Assembly: GCA_022496805.1 (NCBI GenBank)
Contig: CM040092.1
Location: forward strand, 13,906,113-13,970,112
Length of the DNA stretch: 64,000 nucleotides
From: Pohlia nutans
Taxonomy: Eukaryota; Streptophyta; Bryopsida; Bryales; Mniaceae
Direction: 5' to 3'
The notes below the pieces were generated by a model. That model saw only the letters and a program-made list of their open reading frames with translations, had not been told where the DNA came from and did not search any database. How positions within the stretch are numbered: position 1 is the first letter of the stretch; every line of letters starts with the position of its first letter. Position numbers and translations under genes: made by a program. Of this stretch, positions 20,501 through 33,376 are shown one piece after another.

Positions 20501-21780
20501 TACAATCAAATCTTACATGATAGTCGAGAAGGCTCTAGAGCAGAATGGAACATATCCAGACAACTTATTGTTGCAGCTCTTGAAGACGCACGTTTCACGA
20601 ACCAAGATATCTACTTGCTATATGTCGACTTCAAAAACGCATTTGGCTCCCTCAATCACGCAAGACTTTTAGCTTTAATGAAAGACCTTGGCTATCCAGA
20701 AGATGCGGTAACCTTAACCCCTAAAGGACCACGAGGCCACCACGTGGCTTCTGGAACTAGAAAGTGAGGAAATTCGAGTTGCTAGACCGTGAATTTTAAG
20801 GTGAGCAACAAAAAGACCCTGGTTCTTTTTGAGAGCTGAATCTGTGGATACTTCTTGATCGAAATTTCATGAAGTGTGCAATTTTTGGTGATTTTTTTGA
20901 GCTGCAATGAGGTTATTTGGGCGTCACTTGAGACCCTCATATCTTTCTCCTCACACCTCCAAATTATGTGAAATTTTTTGCACATATTCAAAATAATGAT
21001 CATTGTGCATGGTAGAAATTTCAGAATTTTTGGAGCACTTTTGATCAATCCGATTTCAACATATGTACAAAATACCCTGAACAAGTTCCATCAATCTTCT
21101 CAACGGTAGCATTTTCTCAAAAAATTTGCGATTTTGTTGATCCTTTTTTCATACAAAAGGTGTGTAAGTCTTCTTTAATTTCAACGGTGCCGATTGTCAA
21201 AATTAACCCACACCAATGAGGAATTGAGCTTGTTACAAGAGCTAGTCAAGAAAACAAGAGCTAAGCTAAAAACCCCCCCGGTCCTTTAGGGGTTGATAGG
21301 AAATATTTACTCACATTCCACTACCATATTCATGGGTGAACATTTCGGTGAAACTGAACCAATTCCCATACAGTGAGGCACTATCTAAGGAGACACTCTA
21401 AACCCTTATTTATTCATAATGTTCTTAGAACCACTCTTTAGATGGTTACAAGTTACACATCTCGTACTTCCAAACTAACCATTAGCTGTAGTCTATACAA
21501 AGAATCTAGCAGCTATCGAAAAAAACCTTCCATCATTGCAAATACAACTCAATAAACTAGATAAATACTGTAAATGGGCCGGAATGGATTTAGAGGTACC
21601 CATATGCGCTATCACCGGATGCCCTAATAAATCAAAGACCAAATCTAAAGTACTCAAGGCACAAATTCAAAACCAAAACATATCTTACAAAAACCAACCA
21701 TTGCATGTTCTCCACCAAAATGAACCATACATATATTTGGGCATACAATTAGCACCTTCATTAAAATAGAAACTACAAAC
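20501..21780 (+). pseudogene. LINE reverse transcriptase fragment
   Basis: The first block reads GSRAEWNISRQLIVAALEDA, then YLLYVDFKNAFGSLNHARLL (RT motif A region with its catalytic Asp), and LMKDLGYPEDAV up to the TTAA MITE at 20718. After the MITE the frame resumes with IGNIYSHSTTIFMGEHFG. A GDTL-containing motif with stops follows, then LDKYCKWAGMDLEVPICAIT and EPYIYLGIQLAPSLK, the thumb-side end of LINE RTs. The YADD catalytic box cannot be found and several stops are present (near 21376 and 21390, for example), so the enzyme is dead. Confidence 0.7.
20718..21292. mobile_element. TTAA-flanked MITE inside the LINE RT
   Basis: Ends CCCCTAAAGGACC and GGTCCTTTAGGGG are perfect inverted repeats. 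TTAA precedes it (20714-20717) and TTGA follows (21293-21296), one change from TTAA. Removing the element and one TTAA restores the reading V-T-L-I-G across the RT, so insertion was clean. The interior is AT-rich and non-coding. Confidence 0.85.
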
Positions 21781-21799
21781 CCACATCACTACAAACAAA

Positions 21800-23356
21800 G
21801 TAGTTCATCAATGCAAACAACTACCAAATTGCCCAACAACAATCAAACAAAAAAGTAGTACAATTGACACTGTCATTAGTGGTGGTATAGCCTGCAACTT
21901 CCATGCAATACATTATTCTCTCCCCACAATTAAAAAACTAGATAAAAAGATCATTTGAATTCAAAAGTAATATGTGGCCTTCCCAAACGTACAGCAAATG
22001 TTATCACGCAACTTCCCCATGAATGCTTTGGACTTGAAGCCTTCTCTCTCAAAAAACTACCTCCACCGCATTGGGGAACAACTTTGCAATGCACTTAACG
22101 ACCTTGGACGCCTAGGAATAATATACAAAGGCCTCAAACGACACATGCTAGCCAAGCATAGTGGCGCGAAAGATATTCCAAGAATTAAATATCACAGTTG
22201 TGTCAAATCTCCTAGCACATAAACACTCTTTTTTTTAAACAAGGCAAGAGGAATCCACCTCATAAGTACAAATGAAAACTTCCAACTCTATGCTACTGAA
22301 CTAGAAACCCAAATGGCTCTCACAAGCTATGATTAAACTACCACACCTAAACCCCAAACTATCCCTTAAACTTCTACATAAACTCTTATTACATACATAT
22401 ATACAATAAAACACATTACTCTCCCGAATGGCACGCAGTTAACGTTACCAGGACTTCAAACACTACTATAAAAACCTGACAAAATTAGAAAAAAACGCAT
22501 TACACATTGCGGAACAACTCTTCTGCTACCAAAGTTGTCTACTAGACTACCCCAATCCGTGCCCCATACACCTCCCAACACGAACACTCCAAGCACGCTA
22601 TATATCAAACAACGGTGAACTGACGCCAATAATGTTGATACCCCCTCTACATCCACTACCTCCACAATCCCCGCCGCAACCAAAACCTCCTCCAAACATC
22701 ACAATAACCCTCTCCGATTTCCTATTCATTCTATTCTAGACCATAAGACCATCAAAACGACAAATAAATACAAAATCACAAAATGATACCATACATAACT
22801 ATGTCAATGGATCCCTAATACGAACACCACATACAACAACTGGATGCCACAAAGAGAACCCTTTCCACTAAATCAATAAACAGTAATCAAACACAATCTT
22901 ATCCTTCTAACAACTTACTACACATCACACCAACACAGACACCATAAAAACATCATAAATGCATATTTCACTTATGAACAAACCAGAGATACATGATACA
23001 TCCCCCACCTACATCACTTCCACTAACTCATACCCCATTACAGATTGTAATCTAGACAAAGACATTGTGACTAATCACGATACTATACAAACACAACAAA
23101 AATTAACCCACATTTATGATGCCACCTGGAAACACTTCATCACTATCCCCACCACTAGACTAAATTGGTTGTTGCAAAAATATAACAAATCGATATACAA
23201 TACATATGGCCTAGTACCACCTACACAATCATTTGAAACTGAAGTAGTCTGGCTATATCAAAGATACAAATATAGAATCTCCAATAATGAATCACTAAAA
23301 GCATCACAATACACCCTAGCTACTCGCATTCTCAACTCCTTTTCAACAACATTCAA
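21800..23356 (+). pseudogene. LINE middle region, degraded
   Basis: Plus-strand frames continue the LINE protein (NVQQMLSRNFPMNALDLKPS, LGRLGIIYKGLKRHMLAKHS; then from 22959 TWKHFITIPTTRLNWLLQKY, LVPPTQSFETEVVWLYQRYK). Multiple stops occur between 22220 and 22960. The block ends at the CACTA insertion after NSFSTTFN. No known domain name can be given for this part, which links RT to RNase H. Confidence 0.5.
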
Positions 23357-25725
23357 CACTACTAGAAAATGCCAACTAAACCAACAGAAAATCAACAATC
23401 CTCTGTTGTTTTAGGCACTTGTCGTCATGACTTGACATATTTAACAATTTCTTGTAAAGGGTTCAACAAACCTGTTCTAGTTTCTGTTGGTTTAGGCACT
23501 ATAAAAGCAATCGTGACCGAATCAACAGAAATCCAGCAAGTTTTAATAAATTACCAATTCTGTAAATGTTGAAAGGTGCACCATCAAGCATCAATTTAGT
23601 ATCAATATGAAAAACTAGCATTACAAATGTTTTGAGGCCTCCAAAGGGCTGCAAATTTGGCCATGCAAAAAAATTATTTAAATTATTTAAAAATTAAAAT
23701 TAAAATTAATAATTTAAAAAAAAATCAAAATCAAATCCGACGTGGCCAAAATTTGGCCACGTTATACTGGATTTATTAATTTTTAATGTTTCTAGTAATA
23801 TTTTAATAATGATTTAAAATTATAAAATTATTTAAAATTATTTAATTTTAATTTTAATTTTAATTTTGATTTTAATTTTAATTTTAATTTTAATTTTGAT
23901 TTTAATTTTAATTTTTAAAATTTAACTAATTAATTTTTCCCATCATTTTTTTAATATTCATTTCTACGCATAAAGGTGTTGGTTGCACTAATGGCCTGTT
24001 GGAGACCTTAGAATCTTTCTAATGATTGCAAAATATAAATTTTAGATTAATTCTATGAAAATAGAATCAACAAGTTCATTATATATAATAATGTAGTAAT
24101 CATATAGTAATAATATATATATATATATTATATAAGAGCATAATAATAATATATAATAATATAAGATTATTTTACTTATTTTGAAGTTCTATTTTGAAGT
24201 TTTCATTGTGATGCAATTTGAAAAAGTATTAATCCTCAAAATGGTGAATGGTGTTTAGTGAACATTAGTTTTCACTTTTAACCTACATCTGAAATCTCAT
24301 TTAAACTCCATTTTTAGCATGATTCTTTCTTAATTTAAGTTGGTTCTATTTTAAAGAACGAAGTATAGATGCCTCGAAAGTTTTGTTCTAAGATCGAATA
24401 CTCTAAACTTTTTAAAAGTTCACCAAAATAAACATTCTATTTTTAGAGAACAAAAATTTGTATGATTGATCAAAAAGTTTCTTCATGATTTCTAGATTGA
24501 ATATTTTAGAAAAAATCAATTTAGTATCAATTTACATGCAATAGTTGTAGAATTTTTATTGGTCATATGAAGTAGGCGAACAATCTTTTTATCACTGTAT
24601 TTCTATGAAAATGTATTTTTTTTGGAACTTTCTTCTAACTAGACAAATGTTTATTTCTAGGTTATCTATACATGTGTTCAGTTATAGGTGTAAAATTTAT
24701 CAATGATGGTTTTAAAATGAATTTCTAAGTTTGGCCTCTAAAACTTCTTTAAAAATTCACCAAAAATCAACATTCAAATGCTCGAAAGTGAAACATAATA
24801 TGATGAATGAAAATGTTATCTATTTGAGGTATTGATTGAGAATATTTTGAGGAAACCAATTTCGTATCACTATACATGCAATTTTGTGGGTGGTGGTACA
24901 AAGGGAAGACAATCTTTTGTTTAAAGTACCATACTACAGTTTTCAAAAGTGTAATCGTATAATTTTATTTTTAAAAATAAAATAAAAATGTGCTTTATTT
25001 TCCAAAAGATCAAAATTACAATGACATCATGGTCAAAAGATTCAAAAATATTTTGTTTTGCAAAAGTTATGCACATTGGAAAATTGATAATGTGTCTTTT
25101 TAACACTCGTGTCACTTCAAAATTACTATAGAAAATATGATAGATTTTGTTTCAAATTTGTTTTCTCAAGTAGATTCCTCATTACAACATCTACACATGA
25201 CAAAAAAAAAAAAACGTCAAAAAAAATGTTTAGTTTTGCAAAAGTTATGAGATTTTGAAAAGACACAAAACAATTGTAAGTGCTGATTTTTTTTAATTGA
25301 TGCTATATTATCTACTTTTTCAATGGTTTGTGCACATGTGAGAGGTAGGAGAGATGGTTAGGGAAATGGTTAAAGGATTTTTCTATCATCCATGAGGTCT
25401 TGGGTTCGAACCTTCTAGCTTCACTAGTTGTGAGGTGGCGGGTTGACTTAGATGTGGCAGTTTGACTTTTGTTAACGTGGCAATTTGACTTTCGTTGACG
25501 TAGTAGTTTGACTTTCGTTAATGTGGCAGTTTGACTTGATATAGTAAAGTAGTGATTTTCTCAAGTCAAGGATTTTTTTTTTTTAATTTGCATTGTCCGA
25601 ATTGACAGAGTTTTTCAACAGATATATGTTGACTCGTAACCTAAACAATGCTTCCGAAACGATTAGGCAAAACAACAGTTTTCTGTTCAATTTCTGTCGA
25701 TCTGGTCATTGTATTTCTAGTAGTG
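23357..25725. mobile_element. Non-autonomous CACTA element, 2369 bp
   Basis: Starts CACTACTAGAAAATGCC, ends ATTTCTAGTAGTG, target duplication CAA (23354-23356, 25726-25728). Subterminal CCGAATCAACAGAAATCC near the left end and inverted forms on the right. AT-rich interior with TTTTAATTTTAATTT runs (23690-23930) and an AT dinucleotide run near 24113. A B-box-like GGTTCGAACC lies at 25403-25412, followed by a 25-bp repeat with GTGGCAGTTTGACTTTCGTT (25440-25540). No protein. Confidence 0.92.
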
Positions 25726-26778
25726 CAACATCTCTCACTCCTATTTCTCTTCACCAGTAACATATTCCACGAAACTAAGCCAATTCTACTCAATGGTATT
25801 GCCTTTTCAATGGAAATCGAAAAGGCATCGGCTATACACACCCCCATACTGAGGAAACAACCCAACAAGCCATACATTGGGCCATGTTAGCAGCTAAAAA
25901 CGACCCTGCCACCATCACTCTCTTAACCATACCTGACATAAATTGGTACCAAAACTTTACCCCACATATTGGACCATTTTTAGATACACACGTCATTGCC
26001 CATTTTTCCGCGGATACTATTACATACAAAGAACCTACAATCCCTTTGGATCTCTATACACCTTATATTGAACCCCTAGCAATACATATCCTATGTATCC
26101 ACCACCAAACCCTTACCATTGGTACCCCAAACCAACTAACTGCACTTGCAACAACACTCAAACATTTGCAAATACCACATACAAATTGTTCCACCCACTC
26201 CTAATAGTACGCCAATCAACAAAAATAATAAATGGACAAAACTTATCTATCCACCAAACAATAACCCGACTAATATGACTATACTCCCACTATCCAATTA
26301 TAGAACAAATATTGCAATTAAATTTCCACCCCAACATAGCTACTATACAGATGGCTCTTTTATACCCCTAAACTTCATGAAGACAAATATTGGATACGTG
26401 AAAAAATTGGCTATAGCATATATAATCCTACAAAAGTAGACATCCAGATATCCAAATGTCTACCTAGCTTACAAACCTCCTTCCGCATAGAATTGATGGC
26501 CATACGCAAAAATCTTCGCAAAAATCACTACTAAATACCTGAACGAACTTGCCCACATATTTACAGATTGCCTCAGCTGTCTTTATGTACTCGAGACACA
26601 ACTTAAACACCCAGCCCTACACAACAACCACGCGGACAAAACCATACTAACATCCATCGTTAAAATGCTCCGAAGCCGAACATAGCCCACCACCTTATAC
26701 AAAGTAAAAGCCCTTCTCAAATTAAAGGCAATGAATAAGCAGATTTACTTACAAAGGCTGACATTTTACAAGAATATA
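25726..26778 (+). pseudogene. LINE RNase H region
   Basis: After the CACTA element the LINE frame resumes (FLTSNIFHETKPIL, LAAKNDPATITLLTIPDINW, HILCIHHQTLTIGTPNQLTA). It then enters an RNase H fold. SYYTDGSFI carries the first Asp (about 26345), SFRIELMAIRKNL the Glu, and HIFTDCLSCLYVLETQLKHP the next Asp. A degraded KVKA...GNE.AD.L segment near 26705-26750 would be the last motif. Frames shift more than once and a stop lies near 26685. RNase H downstream of RT is known in several LINE clades. Confidence 0.65.
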
Positions 26779-29160
26779 CACTATTAGAAAATGACAACCA
26801 AATCAACAACATTTTGCTGTTCCATGCATTGTAATGACCAATTTCACTGATTTTCAAACTTTCTATGAGGAAGCAAGAACAATTCGTCAGATTCTTGTTG
26901 GTTTAGGCACTGTAAAAACAACCGTGACTAAATCAAGATAAATCCTACAAATTTTATAACTTACCAATTTTAAAATGTTGAAATAGGCATTATAAAGTGT
27001 CAATTTTACAAAAACATTAAAAATTAGATTGAAAAATGTAAATTTTAGATTAATTCTTTGAAAATAGAGTCAAGAGGTTCATTGTATATAATAATGTAGT
27101 AATATTATATATAAGGAACATAATTATATTATATAATGTTATAATATTATACTACTTATTTTCAAGGGTGGTTTTGTACTACGGGTGTCATAGTTTTTAA
27201 CAAAAAAGTTTCTAATGTTGTAAAACAATTGATTTAATAACATACTATAATAAATAGGGAAAATACCAAAAATATTTTAATATTGTAAAATATAATCTTT
27301 TGGAATATTCCTAGAATATTCATAAAATATCATTTGGTATGATTTCCCAAAATAGTTATAGATCTTCAATTATAAAATTTAGAAGCAATTAACATTAAAA
27401 ATTAAATAAACTTACATTATATATTTTTTAGAATTCAAAATTTGGTATTATTGGTTCTAATTGAACTTTTCATCATACAAAAAAAAACAAAAAAGATGTA
27501 TTGAAAAGAACAACATTACTTTTTTTAAATAGTAAAATCTGTAACACAAAACAATGTAGAGGTGTTGTTTTTTAAAGTTCCCTTCAGTGGGGTTTAACTT
27601 GGATTGGCGTGATCCAAATTGGGTTCAAAAGCATACTTGATTTCGTATTAGAAAATAATTATAATTTAATCAAATTTTTAATTTTTTAGTCTCGTGCAAC
27701 TTATAAAAGAGGGCATCGACCAAAAAATGATCTCTCAAAACATTACGGGTTAAATTGAGTTTAAAATCAAACTCTCTTTGAACTCAATTTGAGCAACTTT
27801 TCAAAAAATAAAACTGCAAAAGCTTTTAATTGCTTGATACAACATTTTGACCATTGAAATTTTTTTCGATCAATCCCAAATTTATGCACTTTTGAATTTA
27901 GTTTTTTACTTTAATTCTACATACCTCTCTTTCTTTACTTCATTTCAAGGTGAATATCCAAGGTTTTACTTACTTTTATTTTTTATTAGACCCACAACTC
28001 ATCTCTCTAACATACAATCAAAAAAATTCAATTGAAACAGAAAGGCATATATGATGAAATGTCAAAATTTAGAAAAAAAGTTACAATGAAAAAAGTAATT
28101 TTTGGTTGAAAAAAAAATGAAAAAGTTAAAATGAAAAAAAATTGGAAAAAATTGTTTCTCTAACATAAAATTAAAAAAAGCATTTGAAAATAAATGTTTT
28201 TAACACTGCTAAAAATATGAAAATTAAAAATAAGAAGCTCTCAGGCATCATGAATTCCTCAAAAAAAAAACAAATCAAAATCTTTTGAATTTTTTTTGTA
28301 GAATGATATAGAAATAGCCTGCATGATGTAGTGCAAAAAAACTTGGAATTTTTTTTTTTACATCACTAAAAATATCCAAAGTCTGCTAAAACAACAACTT
28401 CTAGTCTTTACGATTTTGTCAAAAAAAAAAAAAACCAGAAAATCTTGAATTTTTTCCTAGGTATAGGAAAAGTCTATACGTGAGTTTGCATAATCTAGTG
28501 CAAAAAGAAATGAATTTTTTTTACATCACTAAAAATATCCAAAGTTCGTTGCAAAAAAACAGCTCCCAGCCTTCACGATTTTGTCAAAAAAAAAAATTTT
28601 AAAAAAATGAATTTTTTTCTAGATATAGGAAAAAGCCTACATGATCTAATTAAAAAAAAATTAAATTTACATGACAAAAAATTCGCCAATGGTTACGTTG
28701 ATTTATAATTACCAAACAATTACATTCACTTGCATGAACATTTCTATGTGGTGTGGTGGTTTAGTGCTTGGTTAGGGGTAGAAGATCTTGAGTTCAAATC
28801 CAGCTGCCATCGATTGTGCCTGGGTAGACTGTAGTAGACCCCGCAACGGTGTTTGGAGCAGGCCTAGTCGTTGGATTGGGCTGCCGAATTCTTTTTTGGG
28901 CAACCAAAATTTTCAAATCAGTTATTTTTCCCAGGCAGTTCACTTTTTTGTCCGGCCAGGCCAGAAAAAATTTCGGGCAAGGTTTGTATGTTTCATCAAT
29001 TGTGGATCTTTTTTTCTTTTAAAAAAATAAAATTATTTTGACAAAAACACTAGTGTGGAACAACAGATTTCGGTTGGAGAACGTGCGAGACAACTCGTCC
29101 TAATCAACTACCACAATCAACATTTTCCTATTGATACGGTCAAAGGATTTTCTAGTAGTG
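26779..29160. mobile_element. Non-autonomous CACTA element, 2382 bp
   Basis: Starts CACTATTAGAAAATGAC, ends GGATTTTCTAGTAGTG, target duplication ATA (26776-26778, 29161-29163). Similar in layout to the other CACTA copies: inward ACCAAATCAACA motifs, AT-rich middle with repeated CATCACTAAAAATATCCAAAG segments (28360, 28520), a tRNA-like stretch ending GAGTTCAAATCC (28790-28801) and GGGC(A/T)GCC motifs after it. No transposase. Confidence 0.92.
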
Positions 29161-30289
29161 ATAAATTTGCTGCCAAGTCATATAAATTTGCGCATACCAC
29201 ACCACATTACCACCAAAAAGACTCTTGGCCCAGCCTGGCTAGGCGTCTTGACAAAGGAGTTGTCAAATGCCTTGAAGACTACATTCAAAGATATGATCAT
29301 AAAAATAACTTAGACATAATCGGCCAATGTTTCCCAAACATTAGTAAATGGACAATAAACCCAGATAAAGACAATGAACTCTCCAATGATTTTTGGACCA
29401 ATCCCGCAATAACGGTCTTGCAAAAATCAAGCCTTTCAAAATTTTGCACTAGCCAATACATGGGAAATGCTAGAAAACAATTATTTTTTGGCATACAAAG
29501 ATTTCCATCAATGACATGTCCAATATGCAATTCTTTAGATGAAGACACTTGGTTCCATATACTCCTTCGATGTAATCAACACAATCTACATGCCGTATTC
29601 GCGTCAAACGACACAACAAAGCCGTTTGGGAATTACAAAAACCAATACTATCCTCACAAAAATCACAATGCTATCTCTTTATAAATGCAAGCACTTTTAA
29701 CAACAACCCCTAAGAAAATACAATACCTCCTTGGCTCCTCCCTTGTACACGTGGCTATCAAAAATGCCAGTGTTACACCAGATTCAAGCCCAATATACTA
29801 TGTGTCAAAGGTCTCCCATACCAAACAATCCCCCACTAAACCCAACAGATCACCTCACAATACAATTTATTAAATTTACATACTCAAATGACAAATTTCC
29901 ACAAGAAACAATTGACAATAAAACCCACAAATATTAACCATTAATTAATAGCATCATCCACTATAGATGGAAAGTTGACCCACTCATAGTTATCACGGCT
30001 GGTCCTAGAGGCACAATGCATGCCTCCTTCATGAAACACTTTGAAACAAAATTTAAACTATATGAAACTTCCATTAAACACACATTTAAAGCAATAAACA
30101 CTATTGCTATTCACCATGCTGAATCCATGATACTACGTAAAAGACGACTCGAAAACCACCAAACATTACCTATAGACCCGGGATAAAAATTGAACACACA
30201 CAAAAACTAATTAAAACCTACTTTCCATTATGGTAGCCAATCTAACATCACAAAGACCGACCACATTGGGAACAACAAGCCCTACTTAC
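29161..30289 (+). pseudogene. LINE C-terminal region with zinc finger
   Basis: The frame continues from the ATA duplication: KFAHTTPHYHQKDSW, WPSLARRLDKGVVKCLEDYI, FCTSQYMGNARKQLFFGIQR. A CPIC-x13-H-x4-C finger (CPICNSL...WFHILLRCNQH, about 29515-29580) follows, as at the C-terminus of LINE proteins. A frameshift near 29590 and later stops (e.g. near 29937) break the rest (VDPLIVITAGPRGTMHASFM, LRKRRLENHQTLP). It is cut at CTTAC by the Ty3 element. Confidence 0.6.
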
Positions 30290-30836
30290 TGTTAAGGGGG
30301 TTTACTAGGAACCGACCTTAAACTAATGGGACTACTTCTCACAATAACACCTAACTTAGACTAGTAAGTGAAGATTGAGAGGAGTAGTAAGAGAGTTTCG
30401 ATGAAGAAGAATACACAGTCGACTAGGAATAACACCAGTATGCCTGTAAGTCGACTCCTGCATAACACACAGACTACTGCAACTTAACCAGGATTCAAAC
30501 ACAAGGAACAAAGCAAGAGCAGTAAATAACACTTATACCACAGTAGTCTGGCATACTAGTAGACACACGAAGGCTTAGGACAAGAAGGAAGTACGACTGA
30601 GGCTGCTAGTACAAAAGATGTGAAAAAATGTATAGCAACACTCCTCTCCACGAGAGGTAAAGTACATATAGGGGGCTGATCTGACAGTAGTGTCAGATCT
30701 GGTCGACCCGACTGATCCGGTCGACCAGCCTGTGCCAGCCTGTACTACTCAGTATCGCCTGCCGGGTCTATACATGCCGGGTATAGACTAGCCTAGATTT
30801 AGCCTAAGGGAATATCTACCAAATATTCGGTTAACA
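30290..30836 (-). repeat. 3' LTR of the Ty3 element
   Basis: 547 bp, TG...CA ends, aligned without gaps to 42213-42759. Differences are C/T and A/G changes only. Confidence 0.95.
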
Positions 30837-30849
30837 TTGCTCTCCCTCT
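30837..30849 (-). promoter_or_regulatory. Polypurine tract
   Basis: On the minus strand AGAGGGAGAGCAA abuts the 3' LTR, the expected place for plus-strand priming of an LTR retrotransposon. Confidence 0.75.
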
Positions 30850-30985
30850 AAGCTAAGTACACTCTTGTGGACTTTAGTCTATTCCGGTAGGTGACTATAG
30901 AAAAAACAAAAGGTCACGAGGAGTGACAAAATTACCCGTGGTGAATACTACTTCGAGCAGTCGACCCCCTAATACTGTCGACTCG

Positions 30986-33373
30986 TCACTGGTTCATCTC
31001 GTTGGAGTCCTGGGTCATGGGGGAGGTGACTCCTACAAGTAACCCGGATAACCCTGATATGTCGAAGCCGAGGGAATGTTCTGACGAGAATGGTGAGTCG
31101 ACTCTGGTGTCGACTGGAATTGGTGTGCTGGCTGGAGTCGTCTGGTCGGGTGCTGAGGGCTGTTCGCCTTGCTGCTCTGGTGATGGAGGCTGGCGCTCGT
31201 CTTCAGTAGTCGGTGGTTGCTGTTCTGGTGGTTGGTGCTGCTCTTCCTTCTGTGGGTCGGCTCGTGGTGGCTGCTGTTCCTCCTGCTGCTGCTCTCTGTC
31301 CTCATCGTCGTTGGTCGACTCGCTGTCGTCTGCGTCATTGTCGTCCTCACTCAGCTTGACATCGGTAGTTACTACCTCGTCATCGTCAGTCGACTGGTTC
31401 TCCCAAAGTGAATGGTCGGGTTCGTGCTGGCTCTGATCTTCTTCTTTGTCTTCGTCGACTGGTGGGATCTCCAAGTCGGGGTGGTCGAGTTGTAGCTGGT
31501 CGAGTTGGCGGCAGTACATGTTGAGCTGGCGGCGGTCGTTGCTGAGGGTATGAAGGAGGATCTTGATTCGGTTCCTCGCCTTCAGACGGAGACGGTACTT
31601 GCGCACTCGGAGTTTGTGGAGGGTGAGCTCCCGGGCGATGTAATTTTTAGACGACTCCTCGTTGTCCTTCAAATATTGGTCAAGTCTTCTGTTGCAGTCG
31701 ACTGCCTCTGCCTGAGCTGCCTGAAGACTGCGTTGGGCTGCTGCTGTCTTGGATCGTACCGACTCGAGTTGATTTCTTACGACCGCGAGTTCGCTCTGAT
31801 GAGTTTGCAGCTCCTGTCGACTGGCTTGGAGGTTGACTGTCAACCGGATCACTGTGTTGTCGCTCTGGTTCTTCTCCTCGGTGACGGTGATGAGCGTGTT
31901 GCGCACGTTCGCCAGCTCGGATTCTGTGCGGGCGAGGGTACCAGTCAGGGTGTCGACTTGCTGTTTGAAGGCGGAAGAGTCGTTGGCCAGTCGACTGCGT
32001 TCCAGTCGGGTGCGGTCAAGCTGAGCTTGGAGGGCAACCTTTGATTGAACAGCCTCTAACAAAAGACTATCGACTCTGGTGCCGACGTCTTCGAGTCGAG
32101 TTACTGATCCTCGTACCTCGTTCATCCGCTGGCGCAAGTTCTTGGATAACGACGCCGCTTGTTTTTGTGGTGAGTCGGGTGTTGGTCGACTGACCCCAAG
32201 TGACGTCGGGGGTCGGGGTGGTGGTGACACCGGCAGAGGCTGGCAAAATTCGACAGTCGGTGTCGGGTTGTAGGCTGCTTCGAGGTTGAATGGCTCGAAG
32301 TCGGACAATAGTGGTGCAGGTGTGTCGGGAAGGGGAATGCCGGCAAGGGATGGCGGTTGAGTCGAGTGGGCCTCGCTGTCGGAGGTGGTCAAGTCGATGT
32401 TGCGCGGTAGGAGGGCGCTCAACGGGGCGAGTCGACCTCGTTTGGCTCGCTTCTCTTGCCGCTCTTGGTCTCGCTTGCGTTGAAGGCGTGTCTCCCTTCA
32501 ATCGGTTGAGGGTGGTGGACTGCCAGTGTCAACCGCGGGTGCTGTCGGGTCGGGTGTGGACTGTCGTCTGGTGCGCTGGGCCGCCGATGTTTCGCCCTGG
32601 TCGACTGGTCGGGGTGCGCGGTCGGCTCCGAGTCCGCCTTGGAGTAGGATATAGTCGGGTCCCCGGGAGTTGTTTTTCGAGTTCTCCGACTGCCGCCGTC
32701 AGTCGTTGGTGTTCTGCTGGGGAACTGTGTGGTGCATATATTCCTGTTCAGTGCTAGGAAAGTGAGTGTTAAGGAGGAAATCTAATACCTCAGATGAAGG
32801 GCAGATGGTGGTCTTCTGGCTCTGCATTGTCTTGATGTCGATGGCGAGCGAATTGAACATCCAAGTCGCCCAGTCCCATTGTAGCCCTCGGTCGATAAGA
32901 GCCTCGACCGTGCAGACTACTTCGATCATTTCCGTGTTGATGTAGGTCGTCTTGCGTTTGAACCCGAGGCCTTGAATGAACGCCGTCAGTCGCTTGTGGT
33001 GTTCGGGTTTGCAGTGGCAGATACTGTACCCTTCGGCAGTCTTAGGGGTCGCGGTATATTCCTCCAGTCGACCCGGTGGGAACTCCGCGTGAGGAATCGG
33101 CTCCATGCAGACACCGAATGGGAGATGTAGCACTCGGTTGATGGCTGTCGGGTCGATGATGACCGACTGAGCTCGTACACGGGCCTCGATTCTCTTGTTC
33201 TTGGAGTCGACTGTTGCGGCGTTGACGAACTCCTCGATCAGCTCCATTCGTGGCGCGCGCTGGCTGTTGTCCCAGTCGAGTGATACGAACTGTGACACCC
33301 CGATCGCCTTGATAAATTCTGCCTCAGTCGGGTTGGTGTTGGCGTACTCCCGCCACTCGCGAATCGGCCGCAT
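30986..33373 (-). pseudogene. Extra ORF downstream of integrase: plant transposon-protein-like domain plus long coiled coil
   Basis: One reading frame of 796 codons runs from ATG at 33373 to 30986, broken by TGA codons at about 32699 and 32496. The N-terminal 200 residues (FVSLDWDNSQRAPRMELIEE, then VRAQSVIIDPTAINRVLHLP) resemble the putative plant transposon protein domain found as an additional ORF in some plant Ty3 elements. After a Pro-rich linker (about codons 325-400), residues over roughly 410-640 form a long heptad-rich coiled coil (QLDRTRLERSRL, LQASRQELQTHQSELAVVRN). An acidic and Gln/Pro-rich tail (DDDEVV, REQQQEEQQPP) ends it. No signal peptide or membrane segment is seen, so it is not an envelope-like protein. 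Its role is unknown. Both stops can be explained by single transitions. Confidence 0.6.
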
Positions 33374-33376
33374 CGT

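Noticed and set aside
31002..32757. Long plus-strand open frames opposite the Ty3 extra ORF
   Set aside because: They are antisense shadows with Ser/Cys-rich composition caused by GC-rich coding on the minus strand.
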